Part shown: one piece after another, positions 46,714 to 57,725 of the stretch
Layout of the letters: the number at the start of each line of letters is the position of its first letter
Position numbering within the stretch: the stretch's first letter is position 1
Assembly: GCA_013141495.1 (NCBI GenBank)
Contig: JABFQV010000008.1
Coordinates: 1-64,000 of the forward strand
Source of the DNA: Methylotenera sp.
GTDB lineage: Bacteria; Pseudomonadota; Gammaproteobacteria; Burkholderiales; Methylophilaceae
Direction: 5' to 3'
Length of the DNA: 64,000 nucleotides
The notes under the pieces: generated by a model
The model's database searches: none
What the model saw: only the letters and a program-made list of their open reading frames with translations
Told to the model about the DNA's origin: nothing
Position numbers and translations under genes: made by a program

Positions 46714-46747
46714 AACAAAAAGCCGCAGCAATGCGGCTTTTTGTTTA
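46714..46747 (+). terminator. Terminator of the RND operon
   Basis: CAAAAAGCCGCA (46716-46727) pairs with TGCGGCTTTTTG (46732-46743) around GCAA, and TTTA follows. It is about 20 bases beyond the DUF3240 stop codon. Confidence 0.9.
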
Positions 46748-46953
46748 TGGTGCGTCCGTTAGGTTACCTCAGCTAGACTCATAATCTTTGTGTATATTTA
46801 CCTTGCATAGCCACGCATGGAAAGATACAGTTTAAATTAAATTAACGGTTAAGTTTGATGTAGGTCAAGTCATCTATTTGTGTGGGTAGCCAGCCAGATG
46901 ATGAGATAGTAGAATCGCCGTGCTTTTTTATAAATCAATAAGTTAAGTCTGAT

Positions 46954-48051
46954 ATGACCCAAAATTCCAGCGCCACAATTTTAATTGTTGATGACATGGC
47001 TGAAAATCTGCACGTGTTCAGCGAGTTGTTGCGTCCGCAATACCGTGTGTTGGCGGCTACATCAGGGCCGGTGGCGCTACGTATTGCCAATAGTTTGCCT
47101 AAGCCAGATTTAATTTTGCTTGATGTGATGATGCCGGAAATGGATGGTTACGAGGTGTTGCGCACACTGCAAGATAACGACGCTACCCGGAATATCCCCG
47201 TTATTTTTGTAACAGCGCTGGCAGAATCTTCAGATGAAGAGCTTGGCCTAAGGCTAGGTGCAGTCGATTATATTGCCAAGCCGATTAAGCCGTTGGTGGC
47301 ATTAGCACGTGTGCGCACGCAGCTTGAAGCCAAGCAGGCGCGTGATTGGTTGCAAAACCAAAATGTATTACTAGAGGCAGAGGTCGCCAAGCGCATGGCA
47401 GAAAATAACCTTACGCAACAAATTAGCATACGCGCGCTGGCGCATCTTGCTGAAATTCGTGACACTGAAACCGGTAATCACTTGCGCCGCACCCAAGGTT
47501 ATGTGCATTGTTTAGCCCTTAGCTTGAAGCAGCATCCGCGCTTTGCCGACACGCTCACTGACCGCTATATTGATTTACTCTCACGCTCCGCGCCATTGCA
47601 TGATATTGGCAAGGTTGGCATCCCTGATTACATCTTACTTAAACCCGGTAAGCTCACGCCAGAAGAATGGGCGATTATGCAGACGCATTCTAAAATGGGT
47701 AGCGATGCGATTGAAGCTGCTGAAAATGATTTTCAGGTAAAAATCCCTTTTTTAACCATTGCCAAACAGATCGCGCATTGGCATCACGAAAAATGGGATG
47801 GTACCGGTTACCCAGATGGTTTGGCTGGGGATGAAATCCCCGTTTGCGCGCGCATTATGGCGTTGGCAGATGTATTTGACGCGCTTACCTCGGCACGTGC
47901 CTATAAGGCGCCAATGCCTTATGCCGAAGCGCGTGACGTGATTATAGCTGGTAGCGGTAAGCACTTTGACCCTGACTTGGTTGAAGCTTTTATTGCGAAT
48001 TTTGATGAATTTTCTAAAATTGGCAGGCAGCTTGCAGATGCCGGCCAATAA
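46954..48051 (+). CDS. Response regulator with HD-GYP phosphodiesterase domain
   Basis: This 365-residue RpfG-like protein has an N-terminal receiver domain (phospho-Asp in [16 protein letters not shown], Lys in YIAKPIKPL), a coiled linker and an HD-GYP domain. The last has [29 protein letters not shown] and DVFDALTS. It should degrade c-di-GMP when activated. The next gene, 45 bases on, is a very large hybrid kinase that could be its phosphodonor. Confidence 0.93.
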   Translation: MTQNSSATILIVDDMAENLHVFSELLRPQYRVLAATSGPVALRIANSLPKPDLILLDVMMPEMDGYEVLRTLQDNDATRNIPVIFVTALAESSDEELGLRLGAVDYIAKPIKPLVALARVRTQLEAKQARDWLQNQNVLLEAEVAKRMAENNLTQQISIRALAHLAEIRDTETGNHLRRTQGYVHCLALSLKQHPRFADTLTDRYIDLLSRSAPLHDIGKVGIPDYILLKPGKLTPEEWAIMQTHSKMGSDAIEAAENDFQVKIPFLTIAKQIAHWHHEKWDGTGYPDGLAGDEIPVCARIMALADVFDALTSARAYKAPMPYAEARDVIIAGSGKHFDPDLVEAFIANFDEFSKIGRQLADAGQ

Positions 48052-48095
48052 GCCTTGTTGGCACCAATGAATACCAATCTATTGAAAGTGTGGCG

Positions 48096-51000
48096 ATGAG
48101 TCAACATCAGGCCTCAGCACATGAGGCACAAGGCGCAAACCTAGCTGTTGCCCGCGAGCAACGACGGGCTATTTTAAAGCCAGTGTTGATTTACGCCATA
48201 TTTGCAGGTCTTTGGATACTGTTTTCAGATCATTTAGTTGTACACCTGTTTAGTGACCCTGAGCAGATGGCGCTTGCCGGCACCATTAAAGGCTGGCTAT
48301 TTGTACTTGTGACTACGGGCTTGCTGTATTTATTGCTTGGCAGTTGGGCTGAAAAACTAAGTTCAGCAACATCTAGGCTTGGTGTGACAAATACAAAGCC
48401 ACCTATCGCTCGGATTAGCTTCATTTTTATTGCATTAACTTTAGTGGCACCATTGACTGGGGTGTTATTTGTTAGCTTACAAACGCCAGCGGTTGAAAAA
48501 AAAGCTTATCAAGATTTAGAAGTTGTCGTGCGGCTTAAAGCCGAACAAATTGAAAACTGGTTAACAGAGCAAAATAGTGATGCCAAAGGGTTAACCGCAT
48601 CAGTGGGGCTAAATAATCGCATACATAAAGTAGCACAAGGCAGGGCAAGCGCACTAGAGCGAGGCCTGATTTTAGAACGGTTTAAAAGCTTCATTGCCGA
48701 TGAATCCTATCACAGTATTTTGCTGTTGGATCAGCAAGGTAATGTGCTGTTAGCTCAGGGTGAGCCTTTAGCGTTAACTCCGGAAATACGTGATTTAAAT
48801 ACACGGGCTATTCGTAGTATGCAGCTACAACGCAGTCAGCTGTTTCAAGATGAAGCCGGCAAAGCGCGCATAGATTGGCTGTTGCCGGTGGTGGTGAAAG
48901 AGGTGCAAGGGGAGCATGCGGTAGCCAGCATCTTATTGAGTACTGTGGCCGATGAGTTTTTGTACCCGCTGATTCAAACCTGGCCTAGCGCAAGTGCCAG
49001 TGCAGAAACACTATTAACGCGCCGAGATGGTAATGCCGTCATGTATTTGAATGAATTGCGGCACCGTAAACATACCGCGTTTATCCTGAAGTTCCCGCTT
49101 GATCATCCAACACTTCCTGCTGCGATTGCAGTCAATGCAAATAAGCCCGGCCATTTTTTTGGCACAGATTATCGTGGCGTTAAGGTGCTATCAACGTATC
49201 GTCCTATTACTGGCACTGATTGGATGCTGGTGGCTGAAATCGACCGTGATGAAGTGTTCACGCCACTTTGGCATAGTATGTACTGGATCAGTTTAATCGC
49301 GTTTGCCGCCGTCGCCAGCATTATGATGGCGCTATGGTTATTGTGGCGTCAACAGCAGCGCACGCAGCAGTTAACCCTGCTGGCACAAAAGTCGCAGAGC
49401 AATCAGCTAGTGGCTTCGATTGCGGATAACTCTTCAGATGCAATTTTTATTAAAGACCTTGCCGGGCGTTATTTGCTGGTTAACCCAACGGCGGCGATTG
49501 CGTTAGGGGCTAGCTCTGAATATATTTTAGGTAAAACAGATGACGAGTTGCTCGCCCCAGGGCAAGCAGAAATGCTTAGAGCCAATGATCTGCGCACAGT
49601 AGAAAGCGGCGTATTAAATACTTATGAAGAAAACGTCACTACGCCTGACGGAGTGCGCACTTACTCAGCCGCTAAAGGTGTAATACGCGATGCGCAAGGT
49701 AACGTGACCGCCTTGTTTGGTATCTCACGTGATATGACTGAGCGCAAGGTAATGGAGGATATGCTGCAAGAAAAGGCGTTCCGCCTTAACGAGGCAGAAC
49801 GCATTGCAAATTTAGGTAGCTGGTCACTAAACCATGAAACTGGTGGGTTGACATGGAGTGACCACATTTACCAATTGTTTGAAATGAGCCCAGAGAAGTT
49901 CAGCGCAACTTATGCCGCGTTTTTAAACGCGATTCATCCGGATGATCGTGATGCTGTTAACGCTGCTTATGCAAACTCGCTTAAAACGCAAACTCCATAC
50001 AACATTACGCATCGTTTATTGATGGCAGATGGCCGCATTAAGTGGGTAGATGAACGGTGCGACACAAAATTTGATGAGGCAGGCAAGCCATTGGTTTCAC
50101 ACGGTACTGTGCAAGATATTACTGCGCATATTCAAGCTGAAGCCGAAATTGCAACGGCGCGCGATTTATTGCTAAAAGTGATCGATACCGCGCCAATCCG
50201 GGTGTTTTGGAAAGATAGTCACTTACGCTACCTGGGTTGTAATACATTATTTGCACAAGATGCAGGCTGGGCAAGGCCCGAAGATATAATCGGCAAAGAT
50301 GACTTTCAAATGGCGTGGGCCGAACAAGCTGAGCTGTATCGTCGTGATGACTTTGAGGTGATGGCAGGTGGGGTTGCCAAGTTAAATTATATTGAGCCAC
50401 AAACCACTAAAAGTGGCGATAGTATTTGGTTAAGCACCTCTAAAGTGCCACTTAAAAATATCCATGGTGAAACCATCGGCTTGCTAGGGATTTATGAAGA
50501 TGTCACTGAGCACCAGCAAGCCGAAGATAAAATAAAACTGCTGTCACAGTTATACGCATTGCTGAGTTACTGTAATCAAGCGATTGTGCGTAGTGATAAT
50601 CAGCAGGATTTATTTCAGCGTATTTGTGATGCCGCAGTAAAGTTTGGTAGTTTGAAAATGGCGTGGATTGGCTTGACCGATACTGAAAGCAGCTTGATTA
50701 AGCCCGTTGCTATTTGTGGCGATGTACATGGTTATTTACAGGATATTCAAATTTCGGTTGATGCCAACAGTCCTTTTGGGCAAGGACCTACCGGCGTTTC
50801 TGTTCGTGAAAATCACCCCGTTTTTGTGCAGGATTTTCTTCATGATCCCCGCACATCCGCTTGGCATGAGCGCGGTGAAAACTCGGGCTTGCATGCTTCA
50901 GCCTCTCTGCCGTTGCGTTGCCATGGGCTAACGATAGGCGCTTTTACTTTGTATGCCGGTGAAATTAACGCCTTTGATGATGACGTGCAGAGTTTGCTGA

Positions 51001-54000
51001 TTGAAATGGCGAATGACATTAGTTTTGCGCTCGAAAGCTTTGCACGTGAAGAGGCGCGCCTTGATATGGAATTTGCGTTGCAAAACTCTGAGGAGCGTTT
51101 GCAACTGGTGTTGCGTGGCTCGCGTGATGCACCGTGGGACTGGAATCTTGAAAATAATGATCTGTATTACTCACCACACTGGTGGGCGATGCTGGGCTAC
51201 GAGATCAATGAACTAGCTACGGGTGATCATTTATGGCAACAGATTGTGCATCCAGACGACTTGGACAAAGTGAATCAGGCCTTTGATACGGTCATCAAGG
51301 GCGGCTCCGACACTTATGAACTTGAATTTAGAATGCAACACAAAGATGGGCATTATGTGCCTGTGCTTTCACGCGGCTTTATTTTGCGAGATGAGCATGG
51401 CACGCCGCTACGGGTATCTGGTACCAATACCGATTTAACCGAGCGTAAGCAAATGGAGGCCGCACGAGAAAGTGCCTTGACCTTGTTGCAAAAAGTGACC
51501 AACCGCGTACCAGGCATGGTGTATCAGTATCGTTTGCGTCGCGATGGTGCGGCTTGTTTTCCGTATGCGAGTGAAGGTATTCGCGATGTCTATCATGTTA
51601 ATCCAGAAGACGTGCTTGAAGATGCCTCTCCGGTGTTGTCTATTATTCATCCCGATGATTTTGAAAATGTTGTTGCGTCGATTCAACAGTCGGCACAAGA
51701 CCTGACACTATGGCGACATGAGTATCGAGTGAGGTATGAGGATGGAGCGATACGCTGGCTCTTGGGTAGCGCCTTGCCAGAAGCTGAGGCCGATGGTTCA
51801 GTGCTTTGGCATGGTTTTATCTCTGATATTACAGCGCGCAAGGCGGATGAAGAGCAACTGCGTAAGTTTGCTCGGGCCGTTGAGCAAACGCCTGAGAGTG
51901 TCGTGATTACTAACGTTGATGCTGAAATTGAATATGTAAATGAGGCTTTTGTGCAGGCAACTGGCTACGGTCGTGACGAGGTCATCGGTAAAAATCCTAA
52001 AATTTTACATTCAGGAAAAACGCCGCAAGCAACTTATACCTCTATGTGGGCTGAGTTAAGCCAAGGTCGGCCATGGAAGGGTGAATTTATCAATTGTCGC
52101 AAAGATGGTAGCGAGTACACCGAGTTTGCGATTATCACACCGTTGCGTGAGGCTGATGGATCTATTAAAAAATACGTGGCGGTAAAAGAGGATATTACCG
52201 AGAAAAAACGTATCGGCATCGAATTAGACCAACACAGAAACCATTTGCAAGGCTTGGTAGATAGCCGTACTTTTGAGCTGATTCAAGCCCGTGAGCAAGC
52301 CGAGGCTGCTAATCAGGCTAAAAGTGCATTTTTAGCCAATATGAGCCATGAGATTCGTACCCCCATGAATGCGATTATTGGGCTGACGCATTTGTTACGT
52401 CGTGCGGGTGCAACGCCGCACCAAGCTGAGCGTTTAGATAAAATTGATAGTGCCGGACGGCATTTGTTAACCATTATTAACGATATTCTCGATTTGTCTA
52501 AAATTGAATCAGGCCGGTTGCAGTTGGAGCATACCGATTTTAATCTTTCTGACATCCTTGGCAACATTGAGTCAATTATTGGTGAAACTGCACGTAATAA
52601 AGGTCTGCGTCTTGAAATTGATAAAGGTGACGTGCCGCAGTCGCTTCGTGGCGACCCTACTCGTTTGCGCCAAGCTTTGCTTAACTATGCTGCTAATGCG
52701 ATTAAATTTACCGATAAAGGTTTGGTGATTTTACGCGCCAAATTATTAGAAGATGGTGGGGATGACCTGCTGGTGCGCTTTGAGGTGCAAGACACCGGTA
52801 TTGGCATTAGCCCGGATAAAGCTGAAAAATTATTTCAAGCCTTTGAGCAAGCAGATAGCACTATTACACGTAAGTATGGCGGTACCGGCTTAGGGCTTGC
52901 CATTACACGCCGCTTGGCGAACATGATGGGTGGCGAAGTTGGCGTTAATAGCAAACCGGAAAGTGGCAGCACCTTTTGGTTTACGGCCAGGTTACAACGT
53001 GGCCAACAAAAGCCGATTGCAAGCTCGAACACGGCTAGTGAGCGTGATGCTGAAGCATTGCTACGTCTATATCATCGCGGTGCAAAAGTGTTGCTTGCCG
53101 ATGATAGTGAAGTCAACCGTGAAGTTGCGATAGAGATGTTGCAAAGTACGGGTATTGATTTAGAAGCAGTGGGCGATGGCGCGCAAGCGGTAGAAAAAGT
53201 GAAGGCGCACCACTATGATTTGATTTTAATGGATATCCACATGCCGAACATGAACGGCTTGCAAGCAACAAGTGTTATTCGTCAATTATCGGGCTATGAA
53301 GTCACCCCTATTATTGCAATGACAGCCAACGCTTTTGATGAGGATCGGCTAGCCTGTTTTGATGCTGGCATGAGTGATTTTATTGCTAAGCCGGTAGAGC
53401 CTAATTACCTTTACGCTACTTTGCTAAAATGGTTGTCATCCAGTAATAAGCTCAGCGTAGAGCCGCCTCTGCTTGCAACCAATAGCGACATTGAAAAACC
53501 ATTGGCGATCATCCAAGAAACGCAAGTGAAGGCCGTCACTCACAGCCATAGTTTGAGCATTCAAGAGGCTTTGCTGCAGTTAACCAGCCTGCCCGGCATG
53601 GATGTGGCACAAGGACTGGAGGCGCTACGCGGAAACGCCGAGAAATATGTCAGCTTGCTGGCGAGCTTTATTGATACGCATGCAGATAGCGTGTCGCAAC
53701 TAAAAGCATTGCTAGCTAAAGGAGAACTTACTGCGGCACAGCATTTAGCGCATGCGATAAAAGGTACGGCAGCAACTTTGGGTGCAACAGGCTTGGCAGC
53801 GGCAGCCGCTGAGTTAGAAAACTTATTGCGTTTGAGCCCAAGTAAAGCGCTTAATCAAGCCGCAGTGGCTACTCATGTTGAAGCCATCAATCATACGCTT
53901 ATCACCATTGCCGCCACGCTGCCTTCAACCATAGCGGCGCCAATAGCCGTAGATGTTGAAATGCCAACGCTCAAAGTGTTAAAAGCTTTGCTTGATGAGC

Positions 54001-54203
54001 TAGACGTACTGCTGGAAAGAAGCGACACCGCCGCCATTGCGTTTTTTGATAGCCACGCCGACGCCTTGCATGCGGCGTTGGGTGAGCCGTGCCTAGCTTT
54101 GGCACATGAACTTAAAAAGTTCTCATTTGAAACCGCGCGTGAAATTCTGCAAAAAATGATGTCTTCTATCGCGGGTATTGAAGATAATGATACTGCTTTG
54201 TAG
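48096..54203 (+). CDS. Multi-PAS hybrid histidine kinase with receiver and Hpt
   Basis: At about 2035 residues it is exceptionally long. The order is: membrane segments (about 30-50, 75-93, 113-132), a periplasmic Cache-like sensor (about 140-400) and a TM (about 403-423). Then come PAS domains (about 445-560, 570-690, 695-810), a GAF domain (about 830-985) and three more PAS domains (about 990-1390). HisKA follows ([16 protein letters not shown]), then the ATPase ([14 protein letters not shown]), a receiver ([13 protein letters not shown]) and Hpt ([12 protein letters not shown]). GTG 48090 or ATG 48096 may be the start. It is a phosphorelay receiving several signals, probably linked to c-di-GMP neighbours. 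Confidence 0.92.
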   Translation: MSQHQASAHEAQGANLAVAREQRRAILKPVLIYAIFAGLWILFSDHLVVHLFSDPEQMALAGTIKGWLFVLVTTGLLYLLLGSWAEKLSSATSRLGVTNTKPPIARISFIFIALTLVAPLTGVLFVSLQTPAVEKKAYQDLEVVVRLKAEQIENWLTEQNSDAKGLTASVGLNNRIHKVAQGRASALERGLILERFKSFIADESYHSILLLDQQGNVLLAQGEPLALTPEIRDLNTRAIRSMQLQRSQLFQDEAGKARIDWLLPVVVKEVQGEHAVASILLSTVADEFLYPLIQTWPSASASAETLLTRRDGNAVMYLNELRHRKHTAFILKFPLDHPTLPAAIAVNANKPGHFFGTDYRGVKVLSTYRPITGTDWMLVAEIDRDEVFTPLWHSMYWISLIAFAAVASIMMALWLLWRQQQRTQQLTLLAQKSQSNQLVASIADNSSDAIFIKDLAGRYLLVNPTAAIALGASSEYILGKTDDELLAPGQAEMLRANDLRTVESGVLNTYEENVTTPDGVRTYSAAKGVIRDAQGNVTALFGISRDMTERKVMEDMLQEKAFRLNEAERIANLGSWSLNHETGGLTWSDHIYQLFEMSPEKFSATYAAFLNAIHPDDRDAVNAAYANSLKTQTPYNITHRLLMADGRIKWVDERCDTKFDEAGKPLVSHGTVQDITAHIQAEAEIATARDLLLKVIDTAPIRVFWKDSHLRYLGCNTLFAQDAGWARPEDIIGKDDFQMAWAEQAELYRRDDFEVMAGGVAKLNYIEPQTTKSGDSIWLSTSKVPLKNIHGETIGLLGIYEDVTEHQQAEDKIKLLSQLYALLSYCNQAIVRSDNQQDLFQRICDAAVKFGSLKMAWIGLTDTESSLIKPVAICGDVHGYLQDIQISVDANSPFGQGPTGVSVRENHPVFVQDFLHDPRTSAWHERGENSGLHASASLPLRCHGLTIGAFTLYAGEINAFDDDVQSLLIEMANDISFALESFAREEARLDMEFALQNSEERLQLVLRGSRDAPWDWNLENNDLYYSPHWWAMLGYEINELATGDHLWQQIVHPDDLDKVNQAFDTVIKGGSDTYELEFRMQHKDGHYVPVLSRGFILRDEHGTPLRVSGTNTDLTERKQMEAARESALTLLQKVTNRVPGMVYQYRLRRDGAACFPYASEGIRDVYHVNPEDVLEDASPVLSIIHPDDFENVVASIQQSAQDLTLWRHEYRVRYEDGAIRWLLGSALPEAEADGSVLWHGFISDITARKADEEQLRKFARAVEQTPESVVITNVDAEIEYVNEAFVQATGYGRDEVIGKNPKILHSGKTPQATYTSMWAELSQGRPWKGEFINCRKDGSEYTEFAIITPLREADGSIKKYVAVKEDITEKKRIGIELDQHRNHLQGLVDSRTFELIQAREQAEAANQAKSAFLANMSHEIRTPMNAIIGLTHLLRRAGATPHQAERLDKIDSAGRHLLTIINDILDLSKIESGRLQLEHTDFNLSDILGNIESIIGETARNKGLRLEIDKGDVPQSLRGDPTRLRQALLNYAANAIKFTDKGLVILRAKLLEDGGDDLLVRFEVQDTGIGISPDKAEKLFQAFEQADSTITRKYGGTGLGLAITRRLANMMGGEVGVNSKPESGSTFWFTARLQRGQQKPIASSNTASERDAEALLRLYHRGAKVLLADDSEVNREVAIEMLQSTGIDLEAVGDGAQAVEKVKAHHYDLILMDIHMPNMNGLQATSVIRQLSGYEVTPIIAMTANAFDEDRLACFDAGMSDFIAKPVEPNYLYATLLKWLSSSNKLSVEPPLLATNSDIEKPLAIIQETQVKAVTHSHSLSIQEALLQLTSLPGMDVAQGLEALRGNAEKYVSLLASFIDTHADSVSQLKALLAKGELTAAQHLAHAIKGTAATLGATGLAAAAAELENLLRLSPSKALNQAAVATHVEAINHTLITIAATLPSTIAAPIAVDVEMPTLKVLKALLDELDVLLERSDTAAIAFFDSHADALHAALGEPCLALAHELKKFSFETAREILQKMMSSIAGIEDNDTAL

Positions 54204-54291
54204 GTGCTTGATCATTGATGTGTTTACCATGGGATTGGTCAATCGCTTGATTGAAGATAATAATGACATTAAACATGAACGCAGCTAAAAC

Positions 54292-56880
54292 ATGAGTACA
54301 CCTAGCACTTTTGCACGTAACCTCTGGCTGACGTTGGGCATGCTTGCCATGGTCACCATTGCCTTTACTATTTACGTTTGGGCAGAAAAACAGATTGATC
54401 GCGCGAACGAGATGCGGCATCAATCCTTTTTGTTAGCTAACGAACTTCGTCAATCCTCAGATGACTTGACCAACATGGTGCGCATTTATGCAGTTACAGG
54501 TAACCCGCTTTACAAAAACTATTATCAGGAAATTCTGGACATTCGGGATGGCAAAAAACCGCGCCAAAAGCAATATCAGCAAGCGTATTGGACTTTTGTG
54601 ATAGCTGATGGCAAGCCGCAACACGCTGATAACCAGCAAGCTGTGGCGCTGCTGGACTTGATGCGGCAAGCAGGCTTTACACAGCAAGAGTTGAATCGGC
54701 TGATAAAAGCCAAGCAGAATTCGGATGATTTAACCGCCTTAGAACGCGAGGCAATGCGCTTGGTGGTAGCATCGCAACCAGATGTTGCGCTGAACAAAGC
54801 GAGCGCACTCAATATGCTGCATGATGAAAAATACCATCAGCTAAAAGCGACCATTATGAAGCCTATCGACGAGGTGTACACCATGATGGGCGAGCGTACG
54901 CTCAAGCTGATTCATGCCGCTGAGGTGATTGCATTGGTCTTGCGCATTTTATTGATCCTATTCGCTTTAGGCTTGGTGTTAAGCCGCAAACGCACCTACA
55001 ACGCGTTAAAGGCCACATTAGGTGGCTCGGTGGATGAAGTGCAGGCGCAGATCGCCAAAATAGGATCAGAGGATTTAACCTCTGCATTTGTGGTGGACGA
55101 TGCTACGCAAAACAGCGTGCTGGGCTGGATAGCTAAAAAACAGGCTAAGCTTATTGAGGTTGAGCGCGAGCGTAAGCTCGGTGAGGCTAAGCTGATAGAA
55201 AGAGAATCACACCTGCGTGCCATTATTGATAACGAGCCGGAGTGCATCAAAATTGTGGATGCACAAGGACGCCTGCGGGAGATGAATCCGGCTGGCTTGG
55301 CAATGATTGAAGCCGATTCATTAGAGCAGGTTGTCGGACATGCAGTGACCAATGTGATTACGCCAGAATATCGTACAGCTTTTACTGATATGCATAAAAG
55401 AGTGTTGGCTGGCGAATCCATGCAATTGGAATTTGAGGTGATTGGGCTTAAAGGTGGCCGTCGCTGGCTAGAAACGCATGCCGTCCCGATGCAAGAAGGG
55501 GGTGAAACTCTGCATTTGGCAGTGACTCGAGATGTGACGCTACGCAAGGCTGCTGCTGAAAAAATAGAGAGCCTAGCCTTTTACGACCCTTTGACGCACT
55601 TACCTAATCGGCGCCTGCTGGTTGATCGGCTAAATCAGGCACTGTCTGCCAGTACGCGTTTGGACAAAGATGGTGCATTGCTGTTTCTTGATTTAGACCA
55701 CTTTAAAACACTCAACGACACGGTAGGGCACGATACTGGCGACTTGTTATTGCAGCAGGTCGCCGAACGCCTGATTGCCAGTGTGCGCGAGGGCGATACG
55801 GTTGCGCGTATTGGCGGTGATGAGTTCGTGGTGATGCTGGAAAACCTGAACGGGTCATTGCTTGAAGCCGCCGCGCAAGCAGAAGTGATTGGTCGAAAAA
55901 TTCTTAATGCCCTTAATATGCCTTATCAACTGGCGGGGTATGAATATCAAAGTACTGCTAGTATTGGCGTGGCGCTTTTTAGTACCCATGACCAATCCCA
56001 AGAAGAAATGCTCAAACATGCGGATATCGCCATGTATCAGGCTAAAAAGTCAGGCCGCAATGCATTAAGATTTTTTGACCCCTTGATGCAAGAGGCGGTT
56101 AATACACGTGCAGAGCTCGAGCGTGAGTTACGTAAAGCGCTTGAGTTGCAACAATTTGCCCTTTATTACCAAACGCAGGTGGATAGCGCTGGGCGCGCAG
56201 TGGGTGCTGAGGCCTTAATCCGTTGGCTACACCCGGAACGCGGCTTGGTACCGCCGTTTCAGTTTATTCCGTTAGCTGAAGAAACGCGGTTAATTGTTAA
56301 AATCGGGCAATGGGTGCTAGATGCAGCATGTGCGCAACTTAAAGCGTGGCAGCAAGATGTGCTCACGCAACACCTTACATTGTCAATTAATGTCAGTGCT
56401 AAACAGTTTCACCAAGCTGATTTTGTGAGCCAAGTTCAATGCGCCGCTCAGCGCCACAGCATTAACCCGACCTTACTTAAATTGGAGTTAACAGAAAGCA
56501 TTCTGCTAGAGCATGTTGCCGACACCATTGCCATCATGAATGCGCTGAAGGATATCGGTGTCCGTTTTTCATTAGATGATTTTGGTACGGGATATTCATC
56601 CTTGCAATATCTCAAGCAATTGCCATTGGATCAGCTCAAGATAGACCAATCATTTGTACGTGATATTGCCATGGATAGCAGTGATGAAGCTATTATTCGT
56701 ACCATTATCGTGATGGCGCATACGCTAAACTTGAATGTGATTGCCGAAGGGGTTGAGTCTGAAGCGCAAAAAAGCCTGCTAATGGATAGTGGATGCAAAT
56801 TTTATCAGGGTTATTTGTTCAGCCAGCCTGTACCTATTGAGCAGTTTGAAGCGCTGTTAAAGCTGGGCGAGTCAGACTGA
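54292..56880 (+). CDS. PAS-GGDEF-EAL c-di-GMP turnover protein
   Basis: This 862-residue inner-membrane protein has TM1 (about 9-27), a helical periplasmic region and TM2 (about 208-225). A PAS domain (about 300-420), GGDEF with intact GGDEF motif (RIGGDEFVVML) and EAL with AEALIRW, NVSAKQF, ELTES and DDFGTGYSSL follow. Both catalytic sites look intact, so it may make and break c-di-GMP. It follows the HD-GYP and hybrid-kinase genes in the same direction. Confidence 0.93.
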   Translation: MSTPSTFARNLWLTLGMLAMVTIAFTIYVWAEKQIDRANEMRHQSFLLANELRQSSDDLTNMVRIYAVTGNPLYKNYYQEILDIRDGKKPRQKQYQQAYWTFVIADGKPQHADNQQAVALLDLMRQAGFTQQELNRLIKAKQNSDDLTALEREAMRLVVASQPDVALNKASALNMLHDEKYHQLKATIMKPIDEVYTMMGERTLKLIHAAEVIALVLRILLILFALGLVLSRKRTYNALKATLGGSVDEVQAQIAKIGSEDLTSAFVVDDATQNSVLGWIAKKQAKLIEVERERKLGEAKLIERESHLRAIIDNEPECIKIVDAQGRLREMNPAGLAMIEADSLEQVVGHAVTNVITPEYRTAFTDMHKRVLAGESMQLEFEVIGLKGGRRWLETHAVPMQEGGETLHLAVTRDVTLRKAAAEKIESLAFYDPLTHLPNRRLLVDRLNQALSASTRLDKDGALLFLDLDHFKTLNDTVGHDTGDLLLQQVAERLIASVREGDTVARIGGDEFVVMLENLNGSLLEAAAQAEVIGRKILNALNMPYQLAGYEYQSTASIGVALFSTHDQSQEEMLKHADIAMYQAKKSGRNALRFFDPLMQEAVNTRAELERELRKALELQQFALYYQTQVDSAGRAVGAEALIRWLHPERGLVPPFQFIPLAEETRLIVKIGQWVLDAACAQLKAWQQDVLTQHLTLSINVSAKQFHQADFVSQVQCAAQRHSINPTLLKLELTESILLEHVADTIAIMNALKDIGVRFSLDDFGTGYSSLQYLKQLPLDQLKIDQSFVRDIAMDSSDEAIIRTIIVMAHTLNLNVIAEGVESEAQKSLLMDSGCKFYQGYLFSQPVPIEQFEALLKLGESD

Positions 56881-56897
56881 ATTTTTCAGGTTGCAAC

Positions 56898-57725
56898 CTA
56901 TAGTTGAGCTGCGTAATCGAGGCCAGTGTTAGTGGGCGTGATTTTGCTATTTAAGCGCTGAGCAATCTGCTTGAAAGCATTAGAGGCCGGCGTTAACGGA
57001 AAAGCATCAATCACCGGGCGACCAAGTTTCGCGGCCCTGCCAAGGTGGACGTCTGCTGGAATAGCGCCAAAAAATTCCAACTCTATTTGCATGAAGCGTT
57101 TTGCCACCTGTGCAATGTTGTTAAACACAGCCTGTGCCTGCGCTTCGCTGGCATCATCCACAATAATGCCAAATGAGCGTCTGCCGAGTTGGCTGCAAAT
57201 CCGCTTGATTAACGTATAGGCATCTTTAATGGATTCTGGCTCACGTGTAAGCTGAATTAAAATGTCGCTGTCATTCAAGGTTTTTAACGGCAACAGATCA
57301 TCACTATTGAGTGTGGCATCTACCAGTACAATTTCATATTGCAACACTAATTGATCAAATAACTGGTTTAATACATCACCAACATCATTGCTTAGCGGCG
57401 TGCTTGTTTGACTTTTTGGCAGCAACTTAGCTATCGCAATGTCTTGTTTGGTATTTTTAATCGCCGCAGATAATGAGGCAGAACCGCTGGCAACTTCTAA
57501 TAGCGTGGGTATTTTTTCAGCCTCGTAAGCAGACTCACGCGATGTGATTGAGGCGTGCATAATCAGCACATCATTACCTTGCGCGCGGATAGAAGCTGCT
57601 AAGTTAATCATCATGCGCGACTGATCTTGTGTGGATGACGCTGAAATAATAGAAACCACACGCGGTTTTGGTGCAGTCATGATGCGGCGTAAACCAGCCG
57701 CTTGGTCATTCTTAAAATCAACCAC
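56898..57725 (-). CDS. flhG: FlhG/MinD-like protein with degenerate P-loop
   Basis: This 275-residue protein is of the FlhG (FleN/YlxH) type, which limits flagellar number as an ATPase partner of FlhF. The N-terminal helix with QAAGLRRI matches the FlhF-activating segment of the family. The deviant Walker A should be KGGVGKT; here the position reads SASSTQDQSR, lacking the catalytic Lys and Gly residues, so ATP binding is doubtful. The C-terminal half is MinD-like (FFGAIPADVHLGRAAKLGRPVIDAFPLTPAS). It overlaps flhF by eight bases. Confidence 0.85.
   Translation of the reverse strand: MVDFKNDQAAGLRRIMTAPKPRVVSIISASSTQDQSRMMINLAASIRAQGNDVLIMHASITSRESAYEAEKIPTLLEVASGSASLSAAIKNTKQDIAIAKLLPKSQTSTPLSNDVGDVLNQLFDQLVLQYEIVLVDATLNSDDLLPLKTLNDSDILIQLTREPESIKDAYTLIKRICSQLGRRSFGIIVDDASEAQAQAVFNNIAQVAKRFMQIELEFFGAIPADVHLGRAAKLGRPVIDAFPLTPASNAFKQIAQRLNSKITPTNTGLDYAAQL

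Noticed and set aside
54996-55547. 183-residue leftward ORF opposite the GGDEF-EAL gene
   Set aside because: Composition is rich in Ser/Cys/Arg as expected of a reverse-frame shadow; no start signals.
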